Virus record (IMG/VR): IMGVR_UViG_3300038701_001423
Location: 1 to 46,552 of that record
From: a virus
DNA length: 46,552 bases
Reading direction: 5' to 3' (one strand)
Made by a program: the position numbers and the translations under genes. Shown in pieces: positions 15,574 through 24,710 of the stretch. Below the pieces are notes generated by a model. The model was not told where the DNA came from. It ran no database searches and saw only the letters and a list, made by a program, of their open reading frames with translations. Within the stretch, counting starts at the first letter, position 1. Each line of letters starts with the position of its first letter.

Positions 15574-15959
15574 GTGACGTTCTCCTAAATAGAGTTAGTT
15601 CTCACATCGTAACAGACGGTAGTTTGCTTCCTGGGTACCAAGTTAAGTATTACAGATGGTCTGATCGAGATCTGAAGGGTTCAGCTGACGTTGCACTCTT
15701 CAGGATGTCAGGCACTTCTGGCCCTTCGGATCCAGAAGCTCAACAGCATGATGTATCTCTCAGCCTGTTGGTTGGCGCTGATCAAGTCAGAGCTGCCGAT
15801 TCTCACATGCTCTCCGTTCTCAGATATCTTCGCGATGACTTTGAGACAGAGGGAGTATTCGCAATGTCTCCACTCGGAGCTTACACTGGCCCCTCATACC
15901 TAGAGAACGACAGGGCTATATTTGAAATGGTAATCCGTTGCGGAACGGAAGACCACTAA
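15570..15959 (+). CDS. Tail terminator-like protein
   Basis: A 129-residue protein in the position of the tail terminator (lambda U-like). The ATG at 15570 overlaps the previous stop. A mixed alpha/beta pattern (HDVSLSLLVGADQVRAADSH, YLENDRAIFEMVIRC) fits this small fold. It would cap the tail tube. The call depends on gene order. Confidence 0.6.
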   Translation: MSDVLLNRVSSHIVTDGSLLPGYQVKYYRWSDRDLKGSADVALFRMSGTSGPSDPEAQQHDVSLSLLVGADQVRAADSHMLSVLRYLRDDFETEGVFAMSPLGAYTGPSYLENDRAIFEMVIRCGTEDH

Positions 15960-15974
15960 ACTGGAGGGCATGAA

Positions 15975-16388
15975 ATGCCAGCAGAAGCAGGAAGAAAATT
16001 ACGGATCCGCTATGACGATGGTGGTGGCATGGATGTCATCGCTGGTGCACGCACAGATTCGTTCACGATTGCAAACGAAATGATCGATATCACCGACAAA
16101 GATGATGCAGGCGTTCGCACTTTGCTTGATGACATCGGCAGCCAGATGCTGTCTATGTCTGTTGAGGGCGTTATGAAGGATGTCATCCTTATGCAGCTTG
16201 CAATCAACACTGGTGAGGATGCTGCATTGCACGACTTTGAGATCGACATCCTTGGTCTTGGAGCGGTGACTGCAGCAGATGGTTTCTTCATCACAAACTT
16301 CGCTCCTTCTGGAGTAGAAGGAACTGACCCAGCAACCTTTACTTGCGGGCTTGAGTCTTCGGGCGCAATCTCATTCACTCCGGTCTAA
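15975..16388 (+). CDS. Major tail tube protein
   Basis: A 137-residue protein of the TP901-1-type tail tube family: KLRIRYDDGGGMDVIAGART, DSFTIANEMIDITDKDDAGV, and a closing domain ending GAISFTPV. The motif 'N..iD.TdKdd.g.r.lL' is typical. It polymerises into the tube of a long non-contractile tail; no sheath gene follows, which supports a siphovirus. GGAGG lies upstream. Confidence 0.83.
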   Translation: MPAEAGRKLRIRYDDGGGMDVIAGARTDSFTIANEMIDITDKDDAGVRTLLDDIGSQMLSMSVEGVMKDVILMQLAINTGEDAALHDFEIDILGLGAVTAADGFFITNFAPSGVEGTDPATFTCGLESSGAISFTPV

Positions 16389-16392
16389 ACCA

Positions 16393-16764
16393 ATGAGTGT
16401 TTTTAGGGAGGTCAAAATTACTTGGGACAACAAAGAATATTCCTTTGTGCCGTCTCTCGCACTCATTCGCAAGATCGAACGAGGGGACTCAGAAGGTTCA
16501 GTCTCTGTAGTCCATCTCATTCATCAAGCGAGCGCTGGCAAGCCTCAACTTAGCTTCATGGCTTGGTTGGTTGCGCTTGTCATGAATCATGCAGGAGCTG
16601 AAGTTGACGAAGAAGAGTTGTATGCTCAGATGTACTCATTTGATAAAGAGGCTTTCACTCTTTATCAACAAGTCATCGAAGCCATCAGCCCTACTCCTTC
16701 AGCAAAAAAGCCTCAAGGCTCCGAAGAACCGCAATCGGAGCCAGAGGTGAAGTCGGAGGGATAG
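16393..16764 (+). CDS. Tail assembly chaperone, short form (GTA-like)
   Basis: A 123-residue protein between tail tube and tape measure, as expected of the lambda G / GTA-type chaperone. The N-terminus (REVKITWDNKEYSFVPSLAL, then IRKIERGDS) is typical of GTA tail chaperones. Near its end the in-frame heptamer A AAA AAG (16704-16710) allows a -1 slip that replaces its last 17 residues with the extension at 16710-16940. Expected to bind the tape measure protein and guide tube assembly. Confidence 0.8.
   Translation: MSVFREVKITWDNKEYSFVPSLALIRKIERGDSEGSVSVVHLIHQASAGKPQLSFMAWLVALVMNHAGAEVDEEELYAQMYSFDKEAFTLYQQVIEAISPTPSAKKPQGSEEPQSEPEVKSEG
16704..16710 (+). promoter_or_regulatory. Programmed -1 frameshift site A AAA AAG
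   Basis: The heptamer is phased exactly in the zero frame (GCA AAA AAG), and the -1 frame is open from here to 16940. It is the canonical X XXY YYZ form and lies where lambda-type G/GT frameshifts occur. Confidence 0.75.
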
Positions 16765-16940
16765 ACTGGAATGTAATGTATATGTCCGCCAGATCTTGGG
16801 GCATACAGCCTTCAGAGGTTTGGCAGATGACTATGGCTGAATGGTTCTGTGAATATGAATTCAACAAACCTCCAGATGACGGAAGATTTGCTGGAAACCT
16901 GACCGAAGAAGATGTTGATGAACTGATGGAGTTGCTCTAA
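16710..16940 (+). CDS. Tail assembly chaperone, frameshift extension
   Basis: This is the -1 frame entered by slippage at 16704-16710; it adds 76 residues for a fusion of about 182. The frame is protein-like before any start codon, reading GGIDWNVMYMSARSWGIQPS then EVWQMTMAEW. That is the C-terminal GTA chaperone pattern (fDW...lGlsPeeFW..TpaE). An internal ATG at 16776 could start a 54-residue stand-alone form, but the DW lies upstream of it, which favours the fusion. The stop overlaps the tape measure start (TAATG). Confidence 0.75.
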   Translation, partial: ASRLRRTAIGARGEVGGIDWNVMYMSARSWGIQPSEVWQMTMAEWFCEYEFNKPPDDGRFAGNLTEEDVDELMELL

Positions 16941-18682
16941 TGTTCCCTAAGATTGAAGTCCAAGTTGGCTCAAACACTGCTGAGGCTGAAGCAGGCCTTG
17001 ACAGGGTTGAGGCTGGCATGGATGCAGTAGCTGCCAAAGGGAAGAGGGTTGGCGGTGTTCTTGGAGGCGCTGCAGCTCCAGCCGCAAGCTTCGGCAACAA
17101 TATGAAGGTGTCCGCAAGCCATACAGCCAACCTGACTGCTCAGCTTAACGACGTCGGGGTCATGCTTCAAGCAGGGCAGTCCCCCCTCATCCTTGCTATG
17201 CAGCAAGGTACGCAGATCACTCAAGTGTTCCAGCAAATGGGCGGATCAGGCAAAGATGCTCTGAGGGGGATCATAGGCGGTCTCAAAGGCATGGTCTCTC
17301 CTATGGCTATCGTCACCATTGGTACCATTGCTGGCGTCGCAGCTCTAGTCAACTGGGCTAGGGCTGCAAATGATGCTAGAGACAGCGGCTCAGAGTTCGA
17401 TGACATCCTAGAAGAGATCAATGAATCTCTTGAGGAAGGCGAAGCCAGGATTGAAGCTTACAGGAGAGGCTTTGAGAACGTCAAGTCTCTTGCCGTCGAT
17501 GATGAGATCCAGAGGATAACCGAACAGATCAAGACGCTTGATGAGGCAATCAAGACTGTTGAGGAAATGGGTCCAGGATTGACACGATCAATTGCAAGAC
17601 AGCAAGAGCGCCTTGCAGGTATGAATGAAGAGCGCAACCTGTTAATCGAGAAGCTAGATCTTCTTGAATCGCAGAAGCGCAGAGAGGAAGAAGCTGCAGC
17701 GGCTTACGAACGCAACCTGAGAGCCAGAGAAGCAACAGTCGTAACTCTACAACACACAGTCTCAGGCCTCACAAATATCGTATCTCTATCCCAAGCTATG
17801 GCAGACAATGCTTGGAACGCAAGAGATGGATTTGCGGCGGCTCTGAAAGAGATGGCAGTAGCTAACTTGGCTGCAGAACAATCTCAACTTGGTCGAGGCA
17901 ATGCTGGTCCAGGAGGGCCAACGACTGCAGCTGGTCGGTTTGAAGCCAGCACCGGGGGGATCTTTGTAGAGCGCAAGAAGACTTCTTCTCGAGGCGGTGG
18001 CGGCAGATCTGCTTACGACGAACGCGCAAGCAGAATTGAGGCTCTTGTCGATAGCCTCAAGACTGAAGAAGAGACTATCAATGAATGGCGAGAGAAGTCT
18101 CTCGAGACGCTCCAGCAAGCTCAAGACCAAGAACTGACGATTCTCGGCGGTCATGCCGAAGCCAAACTTAGGATTGAGAAGGAATATCAAGAGCGGATCC
18201 AAGCTCTCAGAACTGGGTACCAAGGCAATGGTTTAGCACAAGCTCAAACGTTCTTCGGAGAGATGGAGAGCGCAATGGAGAACGGCACAGAGAAGATGCT
18301 CCGCATCGGTAAAGCTTTCGGCGCAGCTGAAGCCTTGATCAACTCCTACCGCGCTTACACTGCTGTGCTCGCAGACCCAACACTTCCTTGGTTCGCAAGG
18401 ATCCCAGCCGCCCTAGGCGTGCTTGGAGCGGGAATAGGCATGGTAAACGCCATCAAAGGAGTCAACGCTGGTGGCAGTGGTGGCTCTGCAGGCGGAGGAG
18501 GGTCTGTCGTTGGCGTCTCCAGCCAAGCGGAGCCAGCAGGCGCTCAGCGACCTCTCCTGTCTGTGTCTTTGCATGGCGAGATGTTCACGCGTGGCCAAGT
18601 CAATCAGCTGATTGGGCACATCAATGAGGCTGGAGATGATGGCCAAGAGGTTGTTCAGCTCCAAGGAGGACGTAGACGCTAA
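16940..18682 (+). CDS. Tail tape measure protein
   Basis: A 580-residue protein following the chaperones. It has a coiled-coil N-terminus and a segment matching the lambda-type tail length family: LTAQLNDVGVMLQAGQSPLI then LAMQQGTQITQVFQQMG. A hydrophobic stretch near residues 120-140 (MVSPMAIVTIGTIAGVAALV) and long charged coiled coils follow. Near residues 450-500 there is a glycine- and alanine-rich hydrophobic part (AALGVLGAGIGMVNAIKG). At 580 residues the tail would be fairly short, under about 100 nm by the usual scaling. Confidence 0.87.
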   Translation: MFPKIEVQVGSNTAEAEAGLDRVEAGMDAVAAKGKRVGGVLGGAAAPAASFGNNMKVSASHTANLTAQLNDVGVMLQAGQSPLILAMQQGTQITQVFQQMGGSGKDALRGIIGGLKGMVSPMAIVTIGTIAGVAALVNWARAANDARDSGSEFDDILEEINESLEEGEARIEAYRRGFENVKSLAVDDEIQRITEQIKTLDEAIKTVEEMGPGLTRSIARQQERLAGMNEERNLLIEKLDLLESQKRREEEAAAAYERNLRAREATVVTLQHTVSGLTNIVSLSQAMADNAWNARDGFAAALKEMAVANLAAEQSQLGRGNAGPGGPTTAAGRFEASTGGIFVERKKTSSRGGGGRSAYDERASRIEALVDSLKTEEETINEWREKSLETLQQAQDQELTILGGHAEAKLRIEKEYQERIQALRTGYQGNGLAQAQTFFGEMESAMENGTEKMLRIGKAFGAAEALINSYRAYTAVLADPTLPWFARIPAALGVLGAGIGMVNAIKGVNAGGSGGSAGGGGSVVGVSSQAEPAGAQRPLLSVSLHGEMFTRGQVNQLIGHINEAGDDGQEVVQLQGGRRR

Positions 18683-19914
18683 TGGCTATTGCAACTCAAT
18701 CAGGTTACGTCTGGACTAGCGGAAGAAAAGCTAGGATGGTCCACAACGGAAACTCAAAGAGAATTCGCAACGTTTCTGCTACGCAAGATTCAGGGACGAC
18801 AGCAGACCTAGTGCTCAATGGTCTAACTCAGGACCGATGGACACCCTTCTCTAACGAGTTGATCAAGCCCGAAGACTTCTCAGACACAGACAACTGGACT
18901 GCGACAGGTTTGACTGTGGGAGAAGACGGGCAAGAAGTTGATGAGGGTTCTTCCGCAGGGACTCACGAGCTTGAACAAGCCTTCACGTTTACAGCTTCAG
19001 ACTACGTTGCTGGCTTGAAGGTTGAGCTAGCTGATGGCCTCAGAACTATACGATTCAGCATCGACGATGGAACAACCGTTCAGACGTGCGACTTCGATCT
19101 CTCAGATCTATCTTCAGACGCAGGAGGAGAGATTGTAGATTTGGGCAGAGGGAAGTACCAGTTGAGATTCTACTTCACTGCTGCAGCAGGGACTGGGAGT
19201 TTCTCAATTCAGCTCTCCAATGGCTCAACTTCATACACCGGAGAAGACGAGAAGGTCAGGTTCCTCAAAGCCTCTCTCCACGAGAGTGAAGCCATTCTCC
19301 AGTTGAACTCATATGTAGCAGAAGCAGCTTCTTGCTTTGCCATAGCTGCTCACAACCTAGGATCAAGCGCTTGCAGAATCACTCTTGAGCACGATTCCAA
19401 CGAGGACGACACTTGGACTTCTCTCGGAGAAGTAACGCCTATTGACGACAGCCCCATCATGTTCTTCTTCAACGAAGTCACAAGTAGAAGGTGGAGGCTC
19501 AGGTTGGATCGGGGGGTGGATCCTCGAATAGGCGTTGTGAGGGTCTCTGATCCGCTCGTTCTCACTCAAGGCGTGTACTCTGGCTTCACTCCTGCTCGAA
19601 TGAACAGAACTACTGAGCTAGTCGGCAACATGTCAAGGTCTGGTGAGCTTCTGGGTCGCTCCAAACGGAGAACCAACCTAGCTGAAAGTTTCTCTTGGTC
19701 TCACCTAACCTATGATTGGGTTCGTGCGAACCTTGACGGAGTGAACGGAGTGATACAGTCTCTGGAAGCAGACAGCGCATTCATCGCTTGGCGACCAGAG
19801 TTGACTCAGGACGCTTCATACGTTATGCGTGCTCAGACTAGCCCCCCTGTGGCTATGGGTTTGAACAAGTTCTGGGAGTTCAGTATGTCTGCAGAGGTTC
19901 ACTCGTATGAGTAG
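18682..19914 (+). CDS. Tail tip protein, 410 aa
   Basis: A beta-rich protein directly after the tape measure, in the position of the distal tail protein. Residues about 55-200 include a carbohydrate-binding-like beta sandwich (DNWTATGLTVGEDGQEVDEG, TIRFSIDDGTTVQTCDFDLS) and the C-terminal half includes RRWRLRLDRGVDPRIGVVRV, found in tail proteins with a discoidin-type strand pattern. It overlaps both neighbours. It likely forms the tail-tip adaptor between tube and hub. The name is by position. Confidence 0.6.
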   Translation: MAIATQSGYVWTSGRKARMVHNGNSKRIRNVSATQDSGTTADLVLNGLTQDRWTPFSNELIKPEDFSDTDNWTATGLTVGEDGQEVDEGSSAGTHELEQAFTFTASDYVAGLKVELADGLRTIRFSIDDGTTVQTCDFDLSDLSSDAGGEIVDLGRGKYQLRFYFTAAAGTGSFSIQLSNGSTSYTGEDEKVRFLKASLHESEAILQLNSYVAEAASCFAIAAHNLGSSACRITLEHDSNEDDTWTSLGEVTPIDDSPIMFFFNEVTSRRWRLRLDRGVDPRIGVVRVSDPLVLTQGVYSGFTPARMNRTTELVGNMSRSGELLGRSKRRTNLAESFSWSHLTYDWVRANLDGVNGVIQSLEADSAFIAWRPELTQDASYVMRAQTSPPVAMGLNKFWEFSMSAEVHSYE

Positions 19915-22234
19915 AGTTGAAATAGTCAAGCTTCTGGACAGAGAGCCAGTCGAGCTGATTGAGGTGATAACCCCTCGGTGCGCCAACACCTTTGGCTCAG
20001 CGCCATGCACCGCGACAGCAGCAGCTGGGGGTGAGTGCTTTGAGACCAGAGCTACTTGCAGAGTTCTCGCTGCAGCAGACTTCCAAGCCAGACCTCTTGG
20101 CCATCTCGAGCCAGACAGGTTCCTCAACAACGGCGACACTGGAGCTACAGATTTCAATGGCGAGGCTGAGTACTTCATTGAAACAGATCTGTTCATTCCT
20201 CTAGACCCAGAGGGATGCGTCTTTGAAGTCGGCAGCGCGACGACAGGCCTCTACATAGGCTTCACCTCTGGCAATCTGGTTGTCCGGGCTGGCGATGCGG
20301 CTTCGGCAGACCCTGCTAACGCTTGCAAGCTGTCCGTGTCTTCTGAAGCTCTTCAGGGCAAATCTTTCACGCTCATAGCAAGGTTTGAATACAACACCGG
20401 GACAGACTGCACAGTGACAGTTTATCTGTTTGATCCTGTGGAGCTTGAGCTCACCCTTGTCGGCTCAGACACGAGCTCAGGAGACCCTACAACTCTGTTT
20501 GATGATGGAGACTACGCTGTCGGCCAGATCAGCTTGACTGGCAATTCTCCTGTCGGAGAGAGCGAAGAAGATTACAACGGGTCCGTGACTGAAGTCCGGG
20601 TGTACGACAACCAGACTGCGACACTCTTCCCTGACCAAGACAAGTATCGCCGCAGGTACTTCTTCAGTGATGGCCGCAAGGCAGCGCCTTCTGATGATAT
20701 CTACATAATGCCCAACTTGCTAAGCGTAAGCTCTGTCGGCAGCAGGATCAACATCTCTGGGACAGATCAGAGGTATGAGACGCTGGGCAGAAGAGCTTAT
20801 ATGGAATTCAGCTGCGCCGACAGCCCCCACAGTGATCATCCTTACGACCCTTACAGAGTCAATCGTAACTACGATCCTCTCGACCAAGGAACCTTCTGGC
20901 AGAAGTGGTTGGCAAGAGAGAAGTTTGGTAAGACCCGCTCCATCGTCCGTCGTTACACTGGCTACGACGGGCAGAAGCTCTCTGAGATGCGTCGCCAGAC
21001 ATATGTCCTTGACAGGACGAGCAGGGGGCAAGATCAGCTTAGCGTTAAGTCGAGAGACGTACTCTCTCTGACTGAGTTCAGAAGGGCTCAAGTCCCTGCT
21101 CCTACTTCTGGCCAGCTAGACGTTCTTCTAACCGAAGCTGAGGCCACTTCTATGGTTCTCGCAGGAGACGTCACAGACGCATACCCTGACAGCACTGCCA
21201 CAGTCAGGATCAACAACGAGACCATCATATACACTTCGAGGACGTACGACGGTGGCTTGGACCAGACGACCTTCACTGGCCTGACCAGAGGTTCTGATGG
21301 TTCAGAAGCTGCAGAGCACGAGGTTGAAGACAACGTCCAACTCTGCAGAAGGTACACTGATGCGAGAGTCAAGGACATTCTCCAAGAACTCTTTGTCAAC
21401 GACGCAAGGATTCCTGCGCAGCTGATTGATATATCCAAGATCATAACCGAGGATGATGAGAACCTAGGCGCGTACCAATTGACCACGCTCATCACAGAGC
21501 CTACTGGTGTAGATCAGCTCATTGGTGAGTTGGCAGAGAGTTGTGCGTTCTATGTGTGGTGGAATGAGCGCAACCAAGTCATCGACATGCAAGCTATCAA
21601 ACCTCTAAGCACTGTTGAGCGCGCTCTCACTGATGAGGAACATCTCATAGGCTCTGTGGCTGTGGAGGAGCGCCCTAAAGAGCGTGTCAGCACTCTAAGT
21701 TTGTATTACAACCCCCGCAACTTCGCTGGAGACTTGAACAAGCCTTCCAACTACAAGAATCAGCTGATTCCTATCACTGGCGACAACAACGATCTGGACC
21801 AGTATGCGAAGCTACCTCAGATCAGAGAAGTGTTCTCTCGTTGGTTGACTAGCGAGGCTGAAGCCAACCAAACAGGAACCAGATATCTCATCCGGTATAA
21901 AGATGTTCCTGTTTACGTCGAGACTAGGCTAGATGCCAAGGACTCAGACTTGTGGCTTGGCAAGTTCGTATCACTCTCTACGGATCAGCTCCAAGATGAG
22001 TTCGGAGACAATGATGTGCGTCGATATGTCATCATTGAAGCTGAAGAGGTCGAAGCAGGACACAGCCAGAAGGTATGGCTAGCAGATGTGACTCTTGACG
22101 GCAGAATATTCTCCATCGGGGACAATGACGCTCCTCTTACCTACGACGAGGATGAATTTGAACAAGGAATAGCATTCATAACCGACAATGACGGCTTGAA
22201 TCCTGACGGAACAGAAGGAGCTACGATAGGCTAA
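19907..22234 (+). CDS. Tail hub protein with inserted lectin-like domain, 775 aa
   Basis: The N-terminus (VIEVITPRCANTFGSAPCTA type, then ETRATC) is a cysteine-containing pattern of alphaproteobacterial phage tail-tip proteins. Residues about 70-225 look like an inserted LamG/concanavalin-type beta sandwich (AEYFIETDLFIPLD, GLYIGFTSGNLVVRAGD, YNGSVTEVRVYDN). The hub sequence then resumes (IYIMPNLLSVSSVGSRINIS). The C-terminal 400 residues are baseplate-hub-like (QLIDISKIITEDDENLGAYQ; FYVWWNERNQVIDMQAI). It would form the hub at the tail tip and take part in cell binding or penetration. Confidence 0.65.
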   Translation: MSRVEIVKLLDREPVELIEVITPRCANTFGSAPCTATAAAGGECFETRATCRVLAAADFQARPLGHLEPDRFLNNGDTGATDFNGEAEYFIETDLFIPLDPEGCVFEVGSATTGLYIGFTSGNLVVRAGDAASADPANACKLSVSSEALQGKSFTLIARFEYNTGTDCTVTVYLFDPVELELTLVGSDTSSGDPTTLFDDGDYAVGQISLTGNSPVGESEEDYNGSVTEVRVYDNQTATLFPDQDKYRRRYFFSDGRKAAPSDDIYIMPNLLSVSSVGSRINISGTDQRYETLGRRAYMEFSCADSPHSDHPYDPYRVNRNYDPLDQGTFWQKWLAREKFGKTRSIVRRYTGYDGQKLSEMRRQTYVLDRTSRGQDQLSVKSRDVLSLTEFRRAQVPAPTSGQLDVLLTEAEATSMVLAGDVTDAYPDSTATVRINNETIIYTSRTYDGGLDQTTFTGLTRGSDGSEAAEHEVEDNVQLCRRYTDARVKDILQELFVNDARIPAQLIDISKIITEDDENLGAYQLTTLITEPTGVDQLIGELAESCAFYVWWNERNQVIDMQAIKPLSTVERALTDEEHLIGSVAVEERPKERVSTLSLYYNPRNFAGDLNKPSNYKNQLIPITGDNNDLDQYAKLPQIREVFSRWLTSEAEANQTGTRYLIRYKDVPVYVETRLDAKDSDLWLGKFVSLSTDQLQDEFGDNDVRRYVIIEAEEVEAGHSQKVWLADVTLDGRIFSIGDNDAPLTYDEDEFEQGIAFITDNDGLNPDGTEGATIG

Positions 22235-23058
22235 TGGCTTTCATAAGTATCACTAATGCAGCTGTTGCAGCTGGCGCAAAGATTACCACAGCTTTGATGA
22301 CAGCTCTGAGAGACAACCTAATAGAGACTATCGAGAGAGGGGACGATGCTCCAAAGATTCTCGGTGTGGCTTACGATTATCAAGAGTTTACGTCTGCCGG
22401 GACTTGGACTAAACCCGCTAATGCAGAGAGCGGTGACGTAGTCATTGTCCACGCGGTTGGCGGAGGCGGTGCTGGTTACAGAGAGTCCGTTGATCCTCAC
22501 GGCGGAGGCGGAGGCGGAGGCGCTCGTCAACGCTTTAATGATATTGACGATCTTCCGGCCACTGTGACTATTGCTGTAGGTTCTGGTGGAGCTGGCGGTT
22601 CTTCAAGCGGCTCTAACGGGTCAGCTTCTGTGTTTGGGTCAAGTGGTGACGATCACTATATGGTCGGCGGAGGCGGAGGCGCGGCTGGAGCGAGTTCAGC
22701 TGGGGCCGCTGGTGTCGTTCGCCTAGGAGATAGCGGTGCTGTAAACGCAAGAGGCGCAGGATTTGCTGGCGGTGAAGGTGGCAGTCCCTCAAACCGAGGC
22801 GGTGAATGTTCCGTCTACGGTGGTGGCGGTGGCGGTGCCGGGGCCGCCGATAATGATGGTTCTTCTGGCGGTTTGTCGGGGCACGCTGGGCGAGGCGGAA
22901 ACGGTTCAGGCTTAACTGGATCAATCTCTAACTATCCTATTGATGGAGCGTTTCCCGGCGGCGGCGGCGGTGGTGTTGATACGGGAACTAGCGGTGACTC
23001 TGTCGGCGGCTCAGGCGCTGACGGTGTTGTTCGCGTCTGGTGTATTAAGGAGGGCTAA
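22234..23058 (+). CDS. Glycine-rich tail adhesin, 274 aa
   Basis: The first 70 residues form an attachment domain (FTSAGTWTKPANAESGDVVI is the phage-fibre 'F..sGTWtkP' motif). The remaining 200 residues are a polyglycine sandwich with GGGGG blocks, as in glycine-rich receptor-binding tips. It ends in GVVRVWCIKEG. It is the best candidate for the host receptor-binding protein. The last gene of the tail module, it overlaps the hub stop. Confidence 0.78.
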   Translation: MAFISITNAAVAAGAKITTALMTALRDNLIETIERGDDAPKILGVAYDYQEFTSAGTWTKPANAESGDVVIVHAVGGGGAGYRESVDPHGGGGGGGARQRFNDIDDLPATVTIAVGSGGAGGSSSGSNGSASVFGSSGDDHYMVGGGGGAAGASSAGAAGVVRLGDSGAVNARGAGFAGGEGGSPSNRGGECSVYGGGGGGAGAADNDGSSGGLSGHAGRGGNGSGLTGSISNYPIDGAFPGGGGGGVDTGTSGDSVGGSGADGVVRVWCIKEG

Positions 23059-23060
23059 CT

Positions 23061-23720
23061 ATGACTCAAGAGGAAGACGAACATCTAGTGCAAAATCTTA
23101 AACAAAGCAGAAGATTCAACCCCAAAAGTCTGGCAGACTGGTTTGACCTCGGCATCAAATCTATCACTTTCGTTGCTATGTTGATCGCAGGCCTTAGCGC
23201 AGCCATTGCTTTCTTAATTCCAGCATTGGCTCCTGAGTGGGCTTCTTTGCCTGAGAAGGTTGAAGCCAACACGGAGATCGCTTTGGCAAGTGCTGAAGTT
23301 GGATCAGCGAACGCCACCACATTGGCTGAGATTCAATCAAGCTTAGCTACTGGTCGTCCACAACTGATTGACTTCAGGGGCAATCTCATAGTGCCTAATC
23401 CCGTAGTTGAAGCAGGAGGCGTTCTTGGTGTTGTCGCGTTGCTCCGTCGAAACGCAAGCTGTGACACGCGCATTCGCGTAAGGTTCTGGGACCACAATAA
23501 CAACACAATAGCCTCAAGATACACAAATACTATTGACGCCACGAAAGCGCCTGTTACTCAAATCTTTATACCTTTCGCGCTTCAAGTAAGCATACCCGCT
23601 AATATGCAGGAAGGAGTTTACAGTTACTTTGCTGAAGTCATTCCTATAAATTGCGGAGTATACGAACCCTTGCAAGCGCCAATGAGCGAGCCATTCAGGG
23701 TCGTTCAATCACCGCCGTAA
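23061..23720 (+). CDS. Membrane-anchored protein ahead of the endolysin, 219 aa
   Basis: One strong transmembrane segment near residues 34-58 (SITFVAMLIAGLSAAIAFLI) follows a charged N-terminus. The outer part has a short helix and then a beta domain with two or three cysteines (NASCDTRIRVRFWDHNNN; VIPINCGVYEP). Unknown function. Its position between the adhesin and the endolysin suggests a lysis accessory or a membrane-acting protein. It does not match holins I know. Confidence 0.6.
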   Translation: MTQEEDEHLVQNLKQSRRFNPKSLADWFDLGIKSITFVAMLIAGLSAAIAFLIPALAPEWASLPEKVEANTEIALASAEVGSANATTLAEIQSSLATGRPQLIDFRGNLIVPNPVVEAGGVLGVVALLRRNASCDTRIRVRFWDHNNNTIASRYTNTIDATKAPVTQIFIPFALQVSIPANMQEGVYSYFAEVIPINCGVYEPLQAPMSEPFRVVQSPP

Positions 23721-23730
23721 GGAGGAATAT

Positions 23731-24501
23731 ATGGCTATCGATAACTTCAAACCCTCGCTCAGGGAAACACTCAAGCATGAGGGGGGCTATGTTGACCACC
23801 CCCGTGATCCTGGAGGAGCGACCAACTATGGCATCACCCACAAGACTTTGGCTTCTTGGCTTGGCCGCCCAGTCACAAAGAGCGAAGTCAAGAACATCAG
23901 CATGTCTACGGTGCAAGCGATATACAAGCGCAAGTACTGGGATGTGGTCAAAGGAGACTCACTGCCTGCAGGCTTGGATTACGTCACCTTCGACGCAGGG
24001 GTCAACAGCGGTCCTTCACGTGGTGCACGCTGGACTCAGAGAGCTGTTGGAGCTGCAGCTGATGGAAAGATAGGGCGCAAAACAATCCAAGCTTCTCTAT
24101 CTGCTCCAACGATACCCGCAATCAAGAAAGCTTGCGCAAACCGCCTAGGTTTCGTGCGTAGCCTTAGGACCTTCGATGTCTTCGGTCGAGGCTGGACGCG
24201 ACGCATTGCTCACGTGGAAGCAGTTGCAGTTAAGATGGCTGCGGCTGGGTCTCAAGGCGATACAGGCCAATTGCTCACGGGCGAGAGAGACAAAGCTCGC
24301 CAAGCGGCCAAGAGAGCCACACAAGGAGCCACAGGCACCGTTGCTGCGGGTCCAGCGTCTGCTGTGGGTCTGGACTTGACCACGCTTGAGCTGTTTGGCC
24401 TGATAGGCATTATAGTCATCGTTGCCATCATCATCGCTTCAAAAGCGAAGCACAACAAAGACAGGGCTAAGGCCTATGACCAAGTGATAGGAGAATCATA
24501 A
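23731..24501 (+). CDS. Endolysin, GH108 family, membrane-anchored
   Basis: The N-terminal 90 residues carry the GH108 muramidase signature: LKHEGGYVDHPRDPGGATNY then GIT, with E17 as catalytic acid. Residues 90-175 resemble the partner peptidoglycan-binding domain 3 (FDAGVNSGPSRGARWTQRAV). An unusual C-terminal transmembrane segment (LFGLIGIIVIVAIIIASKAK) near 218-240 would tether the enzyme. It cuts the glycan of peptidoglycan. GGAGG lies upstream, and the stop overlaps the next gene. Confidence 0.9.
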   Translation: MAIDNFKPSLRETLKHEGGYVDHPRDPGGATNYGITHKTLASWLGRPVTKSEVKNISMSTVQAIYKRKYWDVVKGDSLPAGLDYVTFDAGVNSGPSRGARWTQRAVGAAADGKIGRKTIQASLSAPTIPAIKKACANRLGFVRSLRTFDVFGRGWTRRIAHVEAVAVKMAAAGSQGDTGQLLTGERDKARQAAKRATQGATGTVAAGPASAVGLDLTTLELFGLIGIIVIVAIIIASKAKHNKDRAKAYDQVIGES

Positions 24502-24710
24502 TGACAATCTTCAAAGGCTTCAAGACGCTTGCGTTCAACATTCTGGCGCTGCTCCCTCTGGCGTTCGAGATCGCTATGCAAATGCTCGTTGACCCAGAGT
24601 TCAGCTCTCTGATCCCTGAGCATCTCAAGGCTGAGTACGCTCTCGCTGTGGCGCTCATCAATATCTGGTTGCGCTCTGTGACAACCACACCGATTGGTAA
24701 GGCGCGATGA
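24501..24710 (+). CDS. Small membrane protein of the lysis cassette, 69 aa
   Basis: One or two hydrophobic segments (TLAFNILALLPLAFEIAMQM and EYALAVALINIWLRSV) between endolysin and holin. The start overlaps the endolysin stop and the stop overlaps the holin start, so all three are co-translated. It may be a second holin or an antiholin. Function is inferred from position. Confidence 0.65.
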   Translation: MTIFKGFKTLAFNILALLPLAFEIAMQMLVDPEFSSLIPEHLKAEYALAVALINIWLRSVTTTPIGKAR

